Assembly: GCA_040753075.1 (NCBI GenBank)
Contig: JBFMHA010000033.1
Location: forward strand, 1-35,167
Reading direction: 5' to 3'
From: UBA6814 sp040753075
Lineage (GTDB): Bacteria; Desulfobacterota; Desulfovibrionia; Desulfovibrionales; Desulfovibrionaceae
Length of the DNA: 35,167 nucleotides
The notes beneath the pieces were generated by a model. It made no database searches. It saw only the letters and a list, made by a program, of their open reading frames with translations, and had not been told where the DNA came from. Shown here one piece after another: positions 1 through 8,381 of the stretch (position 1 is its first letter; each line of letters opens with the position of its first letter). The position numbers and the translations under genes are program-made.

Positions 1-65
1 CTAAAGGCTCCCGCTCCCCCTCTCTCGGGCTCTCATCCCCTCGCCCTCCGAAATCCGCTTTCGAT

Positions 66-1769
66 TCAAGAGAACTGGGGCTCCCGCCAGTCCTTCACGT
101 CCAGTTCGATGGTGGGGATGCCGCTGTAGCGGTCGATGCGGGGGCGGAAGGCGACCTGGATGGCGCTGCCTTGCAGGGTGCGGGGCAGGGTGTCGGCCTG
201 GCGCCAGGCCTTGGCCGCCAGGGTGATGCGGCTCGTCTCGTCGAGCAGGGTCAGGCGCACGTGGCCCTTGCCGAAGACCTTGTGCCCGCTGACCCGGACC
301 GGCGGCGAGAAGAAGGTGGGCTCCGGGTTGCCCGGGCCGAAGGGCTGGAGCAGCTCCAGCTCCTTGAGCAGGTCGAAGCCGACGTCGGCAAAGGGCAGTT
401 CGCCGTCCAGGCGCAGGGTGGGGGCCAGGGGCTCCGGCCCGATCTGGGCCGCCACCGCGGCGCAGAAGGCCGCCTCCAGGGCCTCCAGGTTCTCGGGCGC
501 GATGGACAGGCCCGCGGCCTGGCGGTGGCCGCCGAAACCGGCCAGCAGATGGGCGCAGGCCGCGAGCGCCCCGTGCAGGTCCGCTTCCTCGGTGCTGCGG
601 CCCGAGCCCTTGAGCCGGTCCCCGTCCCGGGTCAGGATCAGGGTGGGCCGGTAGTGGGCCTCCACCACCCGGGAGGCCACGATGCCGATGACCCCGGCGT
701 GCCAGTGGGGCGCGAAGAGCACCAGTCCCGGCTTGTCCAGCCTGCCCGCGGCCTGCTCCAGGGCCTCCTTGAGGATGGTCTCCTCGGTGCGCTGGCGCTG
801 GCCGTTCAGTTCGTCCAGGCGCTTGGCCAAGGGCGCGGCCGCGGCGTGGTCCGGGGCCAGCAGGAGGTCCAGGGCGTCCCGGGCCGAGCCCAGCCGCCCC
901 GCGGCGTTGATGCGCGGGGCCAGGCTGAATCCCACCTGGCCCGCGCCCAGGCTGGCCGTGGGCGAGAACCCGCCGACGTCCTTGAGCGCGGCCAGGCCCG
1001 GCCGCCTGGCCTCGGCCACCTTGAGCAGCCCGTTCTTCACCAGGATGCGGTTCTGGCCGGTGAGCTTGACCACGTCGGCGATGGAGCCCACGGCCACCAG
1101 GTCCAGCACCTCGCGCATGTCCACGGGCTCGCCGGGCAGCAGCCGGTTCACCGCGGCCATGAGCAGGAAGGCCACGCCCACTCCGGCCAGGTCCGCGCAG
1201 GGGCACTCGCACAGCCTCGGGTCCAGCACCGCGTCTGCGGGCGGCAGCTCCGGGCCGGGCAGGTGGTGGTCGCACACCACCACGGTGAGGCCCAACTCCT
1301 TGGCCCGGCGCACCTCGGCCACGTCGCTGATGCCGCAGTCCACGGTGAGCAGCATCTGCGCGCCCCGGGCGGCCAGGGCCTCGATGCCCGCGCAGTTCAG
1401 GCCGTAGCCCTCGCCGGTGCGGTCGGGCAAATAGGTTTCGACCGCCGTGCCCCGGCCGGCCAGGACCTGGGAGACCAGGGCGGTGGAGGTCACGCCGTCC
1501 ACGTCGTAGTCGCCCCAGACCGCCAGCTTCCTGCCCGCGGCCAGCCCCTCGGCCAGGATCCGGGCCGCGGCGTCCAGGCCGGGCCAGTCCTCCAGGGGCG
1601 CGAGGTGGCGCAGGTGCGGGGAGAGGAACACGTCCATGGCCGCCAGGCTGTCCAGGCCGCGGTCCCAGAGCAGTCCGGCCAGGCGCTCGGAGATGCCCAG
1701 CCGGACGGCCCAGTCGGCCGAGGCCGGGTTGGCGCGGCGGTCGTTGCGTCGGATCCAGCGGCGGGGCAC
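66..1769 (-). CDS. recJ: Single-stranded-DNA-specific exonuclease RecJ
   Basis: RecJ degrades single-stranded DNA 5' to 3' in recombinational repair, mismatch repair and rescue of stalled forks, in the cytoplasm. The 567-residue length is normal for the family. The DHH phosphoesterase motifs are visible: motif I DYDVDG at about residues 87-92, the aspartate in LTVDCGIS at about 144, and the DHH signature at 167-169. A DHHA1-type region with GFGGHRQAAG follows at about 413-422, then the C-terminal OB-like part. The start is a GTG one base after the stop of the upstream HDOD gene (TGA-C-GTG), so translation is probably coupled. It is the last gene of the run that begins with yicC. No clear terminator was seen in the 65 bases after it. 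Identification is firm. Confidence 0.96.
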   Translation of the reverse strand: MPRRWIRRNDRRANPASADWAVRLGISERLAGLLWDRGLDSLAAMDVFLSPHLRHLAPLEDWPGLDAAARILAEGLAAGRKLAVWGDYDVDGVTSTALVSQVLAGRGTAVETYLPDRTGEGYGLNCAGIEALAARGAQMLLTVDCGISDVAEVRRAKELGLTVVVCDHHLPGPELPPADAVLDPRLCECPCADLAGVGVAFLLMAAVNRLLPGEPVDMREVLDLVAVGSIADVVKLTGQNRILVKNGLLKVAEARRPGLAALKDVGGFSPTASLGAGQVGFSLAPRINAAGRLGSARDALDLLLAPDHAAAAPLAKRLDELNGQRQRTEETILKEALEQAAGRLDKPGLVLFAPHWHAGVIGIVASRVVEAHYRPTLILTRDGDRLKGSGRSTEEADLHGALAACAHLLAGFGGHRQAAGLSIAPENLEALEAAFCAAVAAQIGPEPLAPTLRLDGELPFADVGFDLLKELELLQPFGPGNPEPTFFSPPVRVSGHKVFGKGHVRLTLLDETSRITLAAKAWRQADTLPRTLQGSAIQVAFRPRIDRYSGIPTIELDVKDWREPQFS

Positions 1770-1770
1770 G

Positions 1771-2631
1771 TCAAACCGCCAGGCGGCGCAGAAGCTGTTC
1801 CAGGGCTGGGTCCTGCACCGCGGCCAGGAGTTCGGCCATGATCGCGCCCTGGTCCAGGCCGGCGCGGTCCAGGGCCGCGGCGATGTCCAGCCCGGTGGGC
1901 GTGGCGGGCCCGTCCACGTGGTGGGCCAGGGCGTCGGCCAGGGCCAGGGCTCCTGCCTCTGCAGCGTGTCCCGGGGCGAGGTCCGGGGCGTGGTGCCAGC
2001 TCACCGGGTCGGTGATGGCCAGGGGCAGGTTCCAGGAGGAGAGGGTCATGGCCCCCACCAGGGCGTGGTCGATGCCCCAGTGGGCGTCCTCGGCCATGAA
2101 GGCGGGCAGCCCCTTGTTCTGTTCCAGGGAGGTTATGGCCATCCAGTCTCCGGGCCGGTGCATGGCCGCGAGCAGCTTGCCCAGGTCGTGCAGCATGGCC
2201 GCGGTGTAGAGGGCGTCGGAATCCAGGCCGAGCCGGCGGGCCAGGAGCCGCGCGGCCTGGGCCGTGACCGCCTGGTGCCGCCAGTAGGCGGCCAGGTCCA
2301 GGAGCCGGGCCGGCACGCGTTCGCGGGCCATGGCCGCCACCCCCACGGCCAGGACCAGTGTGCGCACCTCGCACAGCCCGAGCACGGCCACCGCCCGGCC
2401 GGGGGTGGTTACCTCGGCCTGCAGGCCGTAGTAGGCGGAGTTGGCCAGGGTGAGAACCCGGGCGGTGAGGCCCTGGTCCTGGCCGATGGTCCGGCCGATG
2501 TCCTCCAGGGAGGCGAGGCTGGCCTCGCCGGTCTGGGTGAAGAGCGCGGCCAGCAGGCTGGGGGAGTAGGGCAGGCGGTGCGGCAGCCGGGGCAGCTGCT
2601 CCAGGAATGCCTGGCCGCGGGCGTGGGACAT
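1771..2631 (-). CDS. HDOD domain protein (putative signalling protein)
   Basis: This 286-residue protein is almost entirely an HDOD domain, a degenerate HD-type fold often found in bacterial signalling proteins, generally without proven enzymatic activity. The typical LANSAYYG motif is at about residues 62-69, and an intact His-Asp pair lies in AAMLHDLGKLL (H148, D149), a pair often lost in HDOD proteins. No receiver, GGDEF or EAL domain is attached, and no signal peptide or membrane segment is seen, so it should be cytoplasmic. Its ATG overlaps the stop of the TPR gene upstream (TGATG) and its stop is one base from the recJ start, so the three are probably co-translated. The ligand or partner cannot be read from the sequence. 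A longer open frame extends upstream but overlaps the TPR gene and looks like a shadow. Confidence 0.85.
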   Translation of the reverse strand: MSHARGQAFLEQLPRLPHRLPYSPSLLAALFTQTGEASLASLEDIGRTIGQDQGLTARVLTLANSAYYGLQAEVTTPGRAVAVLGLCEVRTLVLAVGVAAMARERVPARLLDLAAYWRHQAVTAQAARLLARRLGLDSDALYTAAMLHDLGKLLAAMHRPGDWMAITSLEQNKGLPAFMAEDAHWGIDHALVGAMTLSSWNLPLAITDPVSWHHAPDLAPGHAAEAGALALADALAHHVDGPATPTGLDIAAALDRAGLDQGAIMAELLAAVQDPALEQLLRRLAV

Positions 2632-3479
2632 CAAAGGTCCACGTTGAGGGGGCCGGAGGAGGGCTTGCCGCCGCCTTCGCCGCCGTTCTTCGCTCCGGGC
2701 GCGGCGGAGCCGCCCGGGACGAGGTTCTTCTTGACCAGGTAGTCGAGGAACTTCCGGCCTTCCTCGAAGTTGGGGTTGAGGCGCAGGGCCTCCTCCAGGT
2801 GTTCCTTGACCTTGGCGAAGTTCTGTTTCTCGAACCAGGCGCGGGCGATGTTGTAGTGCAGGTTCTCGTCCACCTCGGACAGGCCCAGGGCGCGCTGGTA
2901 GTACTCCACCGACTGGTCGTACATCTTGTTCTTGCGCAGGTTGATGCCGAACTCGTTGAACAGGTGCTTGTGCTCGGCCTCGAAGGCCGCCTCCAGCTTG
3001 ACCAGCCGCTGGAAGATGTCGTTGGCCTTGGTGTCGTTGCCCCGCTCCAGGTAGGTGAGCCCCAGGCCGAAATTGGCCCGGACGTTCTCCTCGTCGATGG
3101 TGAGGGCGTGGTTGAACTCCAGCTCCGCGCTGAACGTCTCGCCTCGTTCGCGGTGCTTCTCCCCCTGGATCACGGCCATGTTCATCTCCCGCATCTTGGG
3201 ATAGACCGTGTTGATGTAGAACTCGGGCTCGGGGGAGAATTTCTCCAGGAACTCGTCCTTGGAAACCTTGCGTTTGGGCCCCGAGGGCACGTAGTTCACG
3301 TTGAGGGGCTGGATGTCCACCTCGCCCGTGTCCGTCTCGTCCACGAACCAGTAAGTCTTCTTCACGGTCTTGCGCACCGTGGTGCCGGTGCCGACCTTGG
3401 AGATGACCTGGGTGGAGAAGACGCCGTTGATCTTCTCGTGCTTCTTTTCGCTGCTCTGGGGCGTGGCCTGCTCGTCCAT
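2631..3479 (-). CDS. Tetratricopeptide-repeat protein
   Basis: This 282-residue soluble protein has a charged N-terminal section (residues 1-95), which contains a hydrophobic and aromatic patch around TYWFVDETD. About four TPR units follow, roughly at 99-132, 134-165, 172-203 and 206-238, recognised from their A/G/Y/P spacing and repeats such as YYQRALGL and EEALRLNPNFEEG. The tail is Gly/Pro-rich. TPR arrays are protein-protein interaction scaffolds, but no partner can be named. The ATG at 3479 is the only sensible start, and it follows pyrF by 20 bases. The gene overlaps the following HDOD gene by the TGATG arrangement, which suggests joint expression and possibly a physical partnership. 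The domain call is firm, the role unknown. Confidence 0.88.
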   Translation of the reverse strand: MDEQATPQSSEKKHEKINGVFSTQVISKVGTGTTVRKTVKKTYWFVDETDTGEVDIQPLNVNYVPSGPKRKVSKDEFLEKFSPEPEFYINTVYPKMREMNMAVIQGEKHRERGETFSAELEFNHALTIDEENVRANFGLGLTYLERGNDTKANDIFQRLVKLEAAFEAEHKHLFNEFGINLRKNKMYDQSVEYYQRALGLSEVDENLHYNIARAWFEKQNFAKVKEHLEEALRLNPNFEEGRKFLDYLVKKNLVPGGSAAPGAKNGGEGGGKPSSGPLNVDL

Positions 3480-3499
3480 GCGGTTCTCCCTTGCGGGGA

Positions 3500-4213
3500 C
3501 TATAGCCTTGCGCCGCGGATTTGTTCAAGTATGGCCCGGGCCGCGGCCGCGGGGTCCGCGGCGCGGGTGACGGGCCGGCCGGCCACCAGGTAGTCCGCGC
3601 CCGCGGCGACGGCCTGGGCCGGAGTCATGGTGCGTCGCTGGTCGCCGGCGTCCTCCCCCTCCGGGCGGATGCCCGGGGTGAGGCACAGGAAATCCCGGCC
3701 GCAGGCGGCCTTCACCGCAGGGACCTCGCGCCCCGAGCAGACCACCCCGTCCAGGCCCTCGGCCTTGGCCAGGCGGGCCAGGTCCAGGACCAGGTCCGCC
3801 GGGTCGCCGGCCCCGGGCAGGGGCAGGTCGCCCGGGCCCATGCTGGTGAGCACGGTGATGCCGAGCAGCAGCGGCCGGGCGAACCCTTCGGCCGCGGCGT
3901 CCTCCCGGCCCTGCAGGGCCGCGGCCAGCATCCGCACCCCGCCCAGCAGGTGCACGTCGGCCATGGCCGCGCCCAGCCGCGCCGCGGAGCGCACCGCCCC
4001 GCGCACGGTGTTGGGGATGTCCAGGAACTTGAGGTCCAGAAAGACCTTGCGGCCGGTCCCGGCCAGGCCGCTGACCACCTCCGGCCCGGCCGCGGTGAAG
4101 AGCTCCAGGCCCACCTTGGCCCAGCATTCGGCGGGCAGGCCGCCGGCCAGGGCCAGGGCCGAGGCCGCGTCGGGCAGGTCCAGGGCCACGACGAGCTTGG
4201 GCGGTTCGGGCAC
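3500..4213 (-). CDS. pyrF: Orotidine 5'-phosphate decarboxylase
   Basis: PyrF converts orotidine monophosphate to UMP, the last step of de novo pyrimidine synthesis, in the cytoplasm. The 237-residue protein shows the expected N-terminus (KLVVALDLPDA), the active-site block DLKFLDIPNTV containing the catalytic Asp-Lys-Asp array, and the phosphate-binding end LTPGIRP and GADYLVAGRPV. The start chosen is the GTG at 4213, because a good ribosome-binding sequence (GAGGGGAG) lies six bases upstream and the family normally begins just before this point. The much longer open frame upstream overlaps gmk and is a shadow. It follows gmk by 11 bases, so both nucleotide-synthesis genes are probably on one mRNA. 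Confidence 0.95.
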   Translation of the reverse strand: MPEPPKLVVALDLPDAASALALAGGLPAECWAKVGLELFTAAGPEVVSGLAGTGRKVFLDLKFLDIPNTVRGAVRSAARLGAAMADVHLLGGVRMLAAALQGREDAAAEGFARPLLLGITVLTSMGPGDLPLPGAGDPADLVLDLARLAKAEGLDGVVCSGREVPAVKAACGRDFLCLTPGIRPEGEDAGDQRRTMTPAQAVAAGADYLVAGRPVTRAADPAAAARAILEQIRGARL

Positions 4214-4224
4214 GGCGGCTCCCC

Positions 4225-4848
4225 TCACTCCTGGCTCCGGCCCAGGATGGCGTCCAGCAGGCCGGGCCGGCAGGCGGGCTTCAGGGTTTCGGCCAGGTAG
4301 GCGGCGCGGAACTGGTCGTAGGCCGCGTCCAGGTCGTCGTTGACCACCCAGCAGTCGAACTCCGCGGCCCGGGCGATCTCGCCCGGCGCGTTGGCCAGGC
4401 GGCGGGCCACGGCCTCGTCCGCGTCGCTGGCCCGGCCGCGCAGTCGCGCCTCCAGCACCGCCAGGGAGGGGGGCAGGATGAACACGTAAAGTCCCTGGCC
4501 CAGGTTCCGGCGCAACTGGGCCGCGCCCTGCACGTCGATGTCGAAGAGCACGTCGCGTCCCGCGTCCAGGTTGTCCAGCACCGCCTGGAGCGGGGTGCCG
4601 TAGAGGTTGCCGTGCACCTCGGCCCATTCGGCGAAGAAGCCCGCGTCCCGGCGGCGGATGAACTCCTCCCGGCCCAGGAAGTGGTAGTCCGCGCCGTCCT
4701 TCTCCCCGGCCCGGGGGGCGCGGGTGGTGCAGGACACGGAATAGCGCAGGGAGGGGAACTCGGCCCGCAGCCGGGCGAGCAGGGTGGTCTTGCCCGCGCC
4801 CGAAGGCGCGCAGACCACCAGGACGATGCCCTTGCGGCTACTTTTCAT
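4225..4848 (-). CDS. gmk: Guanylate kinase
   Basis: Gmk phosphorylates GMP to GDP with ATP and is essential for GTP and (p)ppGpp pools. The 207-residue length is standard. The P-loop APSGAGKTTL is near the N-terminus, followed by the GMP-binding segment with SVSCTTRAPRAGE and DYHFL, and by VHGNLYGTP. The later DIDVQGA and FILPPS motifs are also present. The ATG at 4848 lies inside the end of the upstream remA-like gene (11-base overlap), which suggests coupled translation. The order yicC, DUF370/remA, gmk is a widely conserved bacterial neighbourhood. The omega subunit gene rpoZ, often next in that block, is absent here, and pyrF follows instead. Confidence 0.97.
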   Translation of the reverse strand: MKSSRKGIVLVVCAPSGAGKTTLLARLRAEFPSLRYSVSCTTRAPRAGEKDGADYHFLGREEFIRRRDAGFFAEWAEVHGNLYGTPLQAVLDNLDAGRDVLFDIDVQGAAQLRRNLGQGLYVFILPPSLAVLEARLRGRASDADEAVARRLANAPGEIARAAEFDCWVVNDDLDAAYDQFRAAYLAETLKPACRPGLLDAILGRSQE

Positions 4849-5101
4849 CCTCGTCGTCCTCTGCGGAGAAGCGTTGACCGATGGTCTCGGCCTGGATGGC
4901 CGAGAGCACCACGTGGTTGGAGTCGGAGATGATGATGGAGCGGGTCTTGCGGCCCTGGGTGGCGTCCACCAGCCGGCCGGCCTGGCGCGCGTCTTCGCGC
5001 AGCCGGCGCATGGGCGAGGAGGAGGGGTTCACGATGGCGATGATGCGGTTGGAAACCACGAAGTTTCCGAAGCCGATGTTGAGCAGTCCCTTGTTCTGCA
5101 T
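4838..5101 (-). CDS. remA: RemA/DUF370 family regulatory protein
   Basis: This 87-residue protein belongs to the DUF370 family, whose characterised member is the Bacillus DNA-binding regulator RemA, an activator of matrix and osmoprotection genes. The family hallmark is visible: LLNIGFGNFV at the N-terminus, then VNPSSSPMRRLREDAR and the conserved middle segment GRKTRSIIISDSNHVV. The tail is acidic (EDDEDEK). It sits in the conserved spot between yicC and gmk and overlaps gmk by 11 bases. In this lineage the regulatory targets are not known. The gene symbol is transferred from Bacillus by family membership only. Confidence 0.88.
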   Translation of the reverse strand: MQNKGLLNIGFGNFVVSNRIIAIVNPSSSPMRRLREDARQAGRLVDATQGRKTRSIIISDSNHVVLSAIQAETIGQRFSAEDDEDEK

Positions 5102-5131
5102 GGCGTCCTTTCCGTTGTTGAAGCCGGAGGG

Positions 5132-6013
5132 CTATTCCAGGTTCTGCACCTGTTCCCGGCACTTTTCCAGTTCGGCCTTGAAGTCCACCACGATGCGGCT
5201 CACCTGGGGGTCCTGTCCCTTGTTGCCGCAGGTGTTGATCTCCCGGAAGCATTCCTGGAGCACGAAGTCGAGGCGCTTGCCCGCGTCGCCCTCGCCGGCG
5301 AGGAGCCCGGAGAGCTGCTCCAGGTGGGCCGAGAGCCGGGTGAGCTCCTCGGTCACGTCCAGGCGGTCGGAGAGGAGGGCGATCTCCTGGATGAGCCGGG
5401 TCTCGTCCGGGTCCAGGGAGTGGGCGTCGAGCACCGTCTGGATGCGGTTGCGCAGGGCCTCGGCCTTCTCGGCCTTGACCTGGGGGGCGCGCTCCTTGAG
5501 CAGGCCGCGCCATTCCTCCAGGCGGATGAAGCGTTTGGCCAGGTCCCGGGCCAGGGCCTTGCCCTCGGCGGCGCGGCTTTCGTTCCAGTCCGCCAGGGCC
5601 GCGCGCAGGCCGTTCTCCAGGGCCTGGGCCAGGCTCGGGTCGGGCTCGGCGCCGCTGTCCTCCCAGAGGAAGGAATAGCCCATGAGCCGGGTCAGGTCCG
5701 GGGCGAAATCCAGGCCCCGGGCCGCGGCGAAGCCGTCCAGCCGGTCGAGCATGGCCGCGGCCAGGGATTCGTTGAAGGCCAGGCCCAGGATCTCGGAGCG
5801 GCTGGTCTGCACGTTCAGGGACACCTCGACCCGGCCGCGCGAGGCGTACTCGCGCAGCACCTTCTCCCATCCGGCCTCCAGGCTGCGCACGAAGGAGGGC
5901 AGCCGCCATTTCACGTCGAGGTGCCGGCTGTTGACGCTCTTCACCTCCCAGGACTGGGTGAAGCCTTCCTCCTGGCCGATGAAGCGTCCGAATCCGGTCA
6001 TGCTGCGCAGCAT
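5132..6013 (-). CDS. yicC: YicC/YloC family endoribonuclease
   Basis: YicC-family proteins (about 290 residues) were long of unknown function and are now reported to be endoribonucleases. The start is placed at the ATG at 6013, giving the canonical N-terminus MLRSMTGFGRF. The open frame extends 18 codons further upstream, but those residues have no family resemblance. The conserved C-terminal half is present, including the stretch with RLDFVLQECFREINT and NKGQDPQVSRIVVDFK. A coiled-coil-like Glu/Leu/Ala-rich segment fills the middle, and two well-spaced Glu-rich helices are typical. It is the first gene of the run yicC-remA-gmk-pyrF-TPR-HDOD-recJ, and the gap to remA is 30 bases. Confidence 0.94.
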   Translation of the reverse strand: MLRSMTGFGRFIGQEEGFTQSWEVKSVNSRHLDVKWRLPSFVRSLEAGWEKVLREYASRGRVEVSLNVQTSRSEILGLAFNESLAAAMLDRLDGFAAARGLDFAPDLTRLMGYSFLWEDSGAEPDPSLAQALENGLRAALADWNESRAAEGKALARDLAKRFIRLEEWRGLLKERAPQVKAEKAEALRNRIQTVLDAHSLDPDETRLIQEIALLSDRLDVTEELTRLSAHLEQLSGLLAGEGDAGKRLDFVLQECFREINTCGNKGQDPQVSRIVVDFKAELEKCREQVQNLE

Positions 6014-6114
6014 GGGTAATCCTGGGGTTAGATCATTTGAAGAAAGTGCCGAGCAACACTCGCGCATCCCTTGCCGGTTCGCGCGGCAGCGACCGCGCGG
6101 CCCGGAGCCTGCCG

Positions 6115-6666
6115 CTACCGGCGGCGCAGCAGCCCGAGTTCCGCGAGCCTGTCCCGGTAGCGCTCCCGCAGGACGGAGAACAGGGCGTGCATCTGCGGCG
6201 AGGCGTAGTCCGGGAAGGTCCAGGGCTGGTTTTGCCAGCCGGAGCGGGTGTACACCAGGGTCAGGTCCGCGTAAATGCCCCGTCCCAGGTAGACGCGGTG
6301 CGGGAAGTTCTTGCCCGAGGCCAGCACCAGCCGCTCCTGGGTGAGCAGGCCGGGGTCCAGGTTCATCCGTCGGGTCCCGTCGGGCCGGGCGTGGGCCAGC
6401 TCCAGCCGCACCGTCTCCAGCTTGAGGTCCGCCAGCCGCTCCTGGGGCGCCAGGTCCCGGAAGGCCAGGATGCGGCGCGCGAGCGGCGTCCCCAATTCCG
6501 AATCATAGTATGGCGTGTGGGAAAAATCCAGCAGTTCAGAGACGAAATCGCACTCCCCGAACACGGGGGCGAGTTCATTCCGGATATCCGGCCACCACGG
6601 CCCCCAATCGGCCGAGAGCACGGACAACACCATCAGGGCGGGCAGGGGTTCACGCAGGGTTCGCAT
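6115..6666 (-). CDS. DUF4416 family protein
   Basis: This 183-residue protein matches the pattern I know for DUF4416: an N-terminal strand like VLSVLSADW, then a segment FGECDFVSELLDFSHTPYYDSELG, a middle KLETVRLEL and NLDPGLLTQERLVLAS, and an end with YLGRGIYADLTLVY and FPDYAS. The function is unknown. No signal peptide or membrane segment is seen. The open frame extends 41 codons upstream, but the family begins about ten residues before VLSVLSA, so the ATG at 6666 is preferred even though the ribosome-binding sequence before it is weak. It stands alone between mtaB (gap 156 bases) and yicC (101 bases). Confidence 0.8.
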   Translation of the reverse strand: MRTLREPLPALMVLSVLSADWGPWWPDIRNELAPVFGECDFVSELLDFSHTPYYDSELGTPLARRILAFRDLAPQERLADLKLETVRLELAHARPDGTRRMNLDPGLLTQERLVLASGKNFPHRVYLGRGIYADLTLVYTRSGWQNQPWTFPDYASPQMHALFSVLRERYRDRLAELGLLRRR

Positions 6667-6743
6667 GGCGTTCCGAGGAGTGGGTTGCTGGCGTTGCTCG
6701 TTCTTTCTGAAGAATTGACGCATCCGCATCCTGTCGGGAAACC

Positions 6744-6761
6744 GGGGCGGGCAGCCGCCCC
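6744..6761 (-). terminator. Possible weak terminator after mtaB
   Basis: A GC-rich hairpin with 7-base arms (GGGGCGG / CCGCCCC) and a 4-base loop lies 62 bases past the mtaB stop. On the minus strand only a short GGTTTCCC follows, so it may be weak or simply a structured leader of the DUF4416 gene. Confidence 0.3.
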
Positions 6762-6822
6762 CTTGCGCTGCTCCACGTCTTCCTGCCACCCGTAACGGGT
6801 CGTCCCTGCTGCATGGCGATGG

Positions 6823-8304
6823 TTATTCCCCCGGGACCGTCAGGCATGCCGGTGCGCCGCACGGGTCCTGAAGCGGGGTCGCGCGCACCCCGTTCCTGTC
6901 CACCCCCAGGACGCGGACCCGGATGAGCGCGCGCGCCGCGGCCCCGGCCGGGACCCGGTCCAGGCGGCAGTCCGTCCCGTACTCGCACGTGCCGCGGCCT
7001 GCGGCCTCGTCCTCCAGGACCATGGTCAGGCCGGGCCGCGCGGCCAGCGCGTCGAGGAACATCGCCTTCTTGGCCCCGGCCAGTCCGCGCAGGACCGCGG
7101 CGCGGCGCTTCCTGTCCTCCGGGCTCACCTGGCCGGGCAGGGCCGCGGCCGGGGCGCCGGGGCGGGGCGAGAAGGGGAACACGTGGGCGTAGGTCAGGGG
7201 CAGGGCGGCCACGAAGGCGCGGGTTTGCTCGAACTCCTCGGCGGTCTCGCCCGGGAACCCGGTGAGCAGGTCCGCGCCCAGGCCCAGGAGGGGCCAGATG
7301 CGCCGCAGGCCGGCCAAAAAGTCCAGGACCTGCTGTGGCCCATAGTGGCCGCGCCCCATGCGGGCGAGCACTCCGGGACTGCCCGCCTGCAGGGAGAGGT
7401 GCAGGTGGGGGCAGGCCAGGCGCGAGGCGGCCAGGGTGTCCAGGGCCTCGGCCCCGAGCTGGCCCGGGTCCAGGGAGGACAAGCGCAGCCGGGCGAGATT
7501 GGCCCACTCCGGGGCCAGGCTCTCCTCCAGGAAGCGCAGGAGCCCCCAGAAGTTGCGCTTGTCCGTGCGGTACTGGCGCAGGTTGATGCCCGAGAGCACC
7601 AGCTCCCGCCAGCCGCCCGCCAGCAGCCGCCGGCATTCGGCCAGGACCTCCTCCGGCTCCCGGCTCGTCGCCCGGCCCCGGGCCAGGGGCACGATGCAGT
7701 AGGTGCATCCGTGCGAGCACCCGTCCTGCACCTTCACCTGCGCGCGAGCGCGGGGCGAGGCCGACACGGCGAAGGCGGGGTAGGCGCGCCGGCCGTGACC
7801 GGCGGGGCGAGACCGACCCGTTCTTCCTTCTACCGATTCCTCCCCCGGAGGAATCGGCCCCTCTTGCCCTCCGGTTGAAAACTCGATTTCTTCAGCCGCG
7901 GAGCCCGGTTCCTTGGGCCGGGCAGAGGCCTTCCCCGACGCGCCGGCGGACCGCAGGTCCGCCAGCGGCAGGCCGGCCAGGAGCCTTTCCTTCTCCGCCT
8001 GGGGCACGATGCCATCCACCCCGGCGATGGCCGCCACCTCGTCCCGCACGGCCTGGGCCGCGCAGCCCGTGACCACGATGCGGGCCTGCGGGGCCGCCCG
8101 GCGCACCCGGGCCACCAGCTGCCGCAGGTCGGCCAGGGCCCCGGCGGTCACGGCGCAGGAGTTGATGACCACCACGTCGGCCCCGGCCGCATCCGCGGCT
8201 TCCACGCAGCCCTGGGCAACCCATGCCTCGCGCAGGGACTGGGACTCGTACTGGTTCACCTTGCAGCCCAGGGTGGCCAGGTGGAAGTAGCGGGAATCGG
8301 ACAT
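6823..8304 (-). CDS. mtaB: tRNA t6A37 methylthiotransferase MtaB
   Basis: MtaB is a radical-SAM enzyme that adds a methylthio group to N6-threonylcarbamoyladenosine at position 37 of ANN-decoding tRNAs. The N-terminal UPF0004 domain carries the three cluster cysteines C14 (LGCKVNQYES), C50 (INSCAVT) and C81 (TGCAAQ). The radical-SAM motif CSHGCTYC gives C196, C200 and C203, followed by VPLARGRATSR. A TRAM-like C-terminus ends the protein. At 493 residues it is longer than common family members, because residues about 118-175 form a low-complexity insert between the two domains. That insert contains a perfect hairpin in the DNA at 7833-7857. The ATG at 8304 is fixed by the conserved N-terminus, and a longer open frame upstream is a shadow over mnmA. 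It follows mnmA by 77 bases. Confidence 0.92.
   Translation of the reverse strand: MSDSRYFHLATLGCKVNQYESQSLREAWVAQGCVEAADAAGADVVVINSCAVTAGALADLRQLVARVRRAAPQARIVVTGCAAQAVRDEVAAIAGVDGIVPQAEKERLLAGLPLADLRSAGASGKASARPKEPGSAAEEIEFSTGGQEGPIPPGEESVEGRTGRSRPAGHGRRAYPAFAVSASPRARAQVKVQDGCSHGCTYCIVPLARGRATSREPEEVLAECRRLLAGGWRELVLSGINLRQYRTDKRNFWGLLRFLEESLAPEWANLARLRLSSLDPGQLGAEALDTLAASRLACPHLHLSLQAGSPGVLARMGRGHYGPQQVLDFLAGLRRIWPLLGLGADLLTGFPGETAEEFEQTRAFVAALPLTYAHVFPFSPRPGAPAAALPGQVSPEDRKRRAAVLRGLAGAKKAMFLDALAARPGLTMVLEDEAAGRGTCEYGTDCRLDRVPAGAAARALIRVRVLGVDRNGVRATPLQDPCGAPACLTVPGE
7833..7857. repeat. Perfect palindromic hairpin inside mtaB
   Basis: Two 11-base arms (CCGATTCCTCC and GGAGGAATCGG) are separated by three bases. 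It falls in codons for about residues 150-158 of MtaB, within the poorly conserved linker. The surrounding 100 bases are less GC-rich than the rest of the gene. It resembles a REP-like or in-frame palindromic element, but only one copy was noticed here. Confidence 0.6.
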
Positions 8305-8381
8305 GGGAACTCGCGGTGGAGATGAAGGTATTGAATGCCGGGCCTCTTCATGTGGCCGGCTGCGGGACCGGGCCCGGCGCC

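Noticed and set aside
171..1841. Long plus-strand open frame over recJ
   Set aside because: It is the complementary shadow of recJ in very GC-rich DNA; it has no recognisable domain, while recJ motifs are complete.
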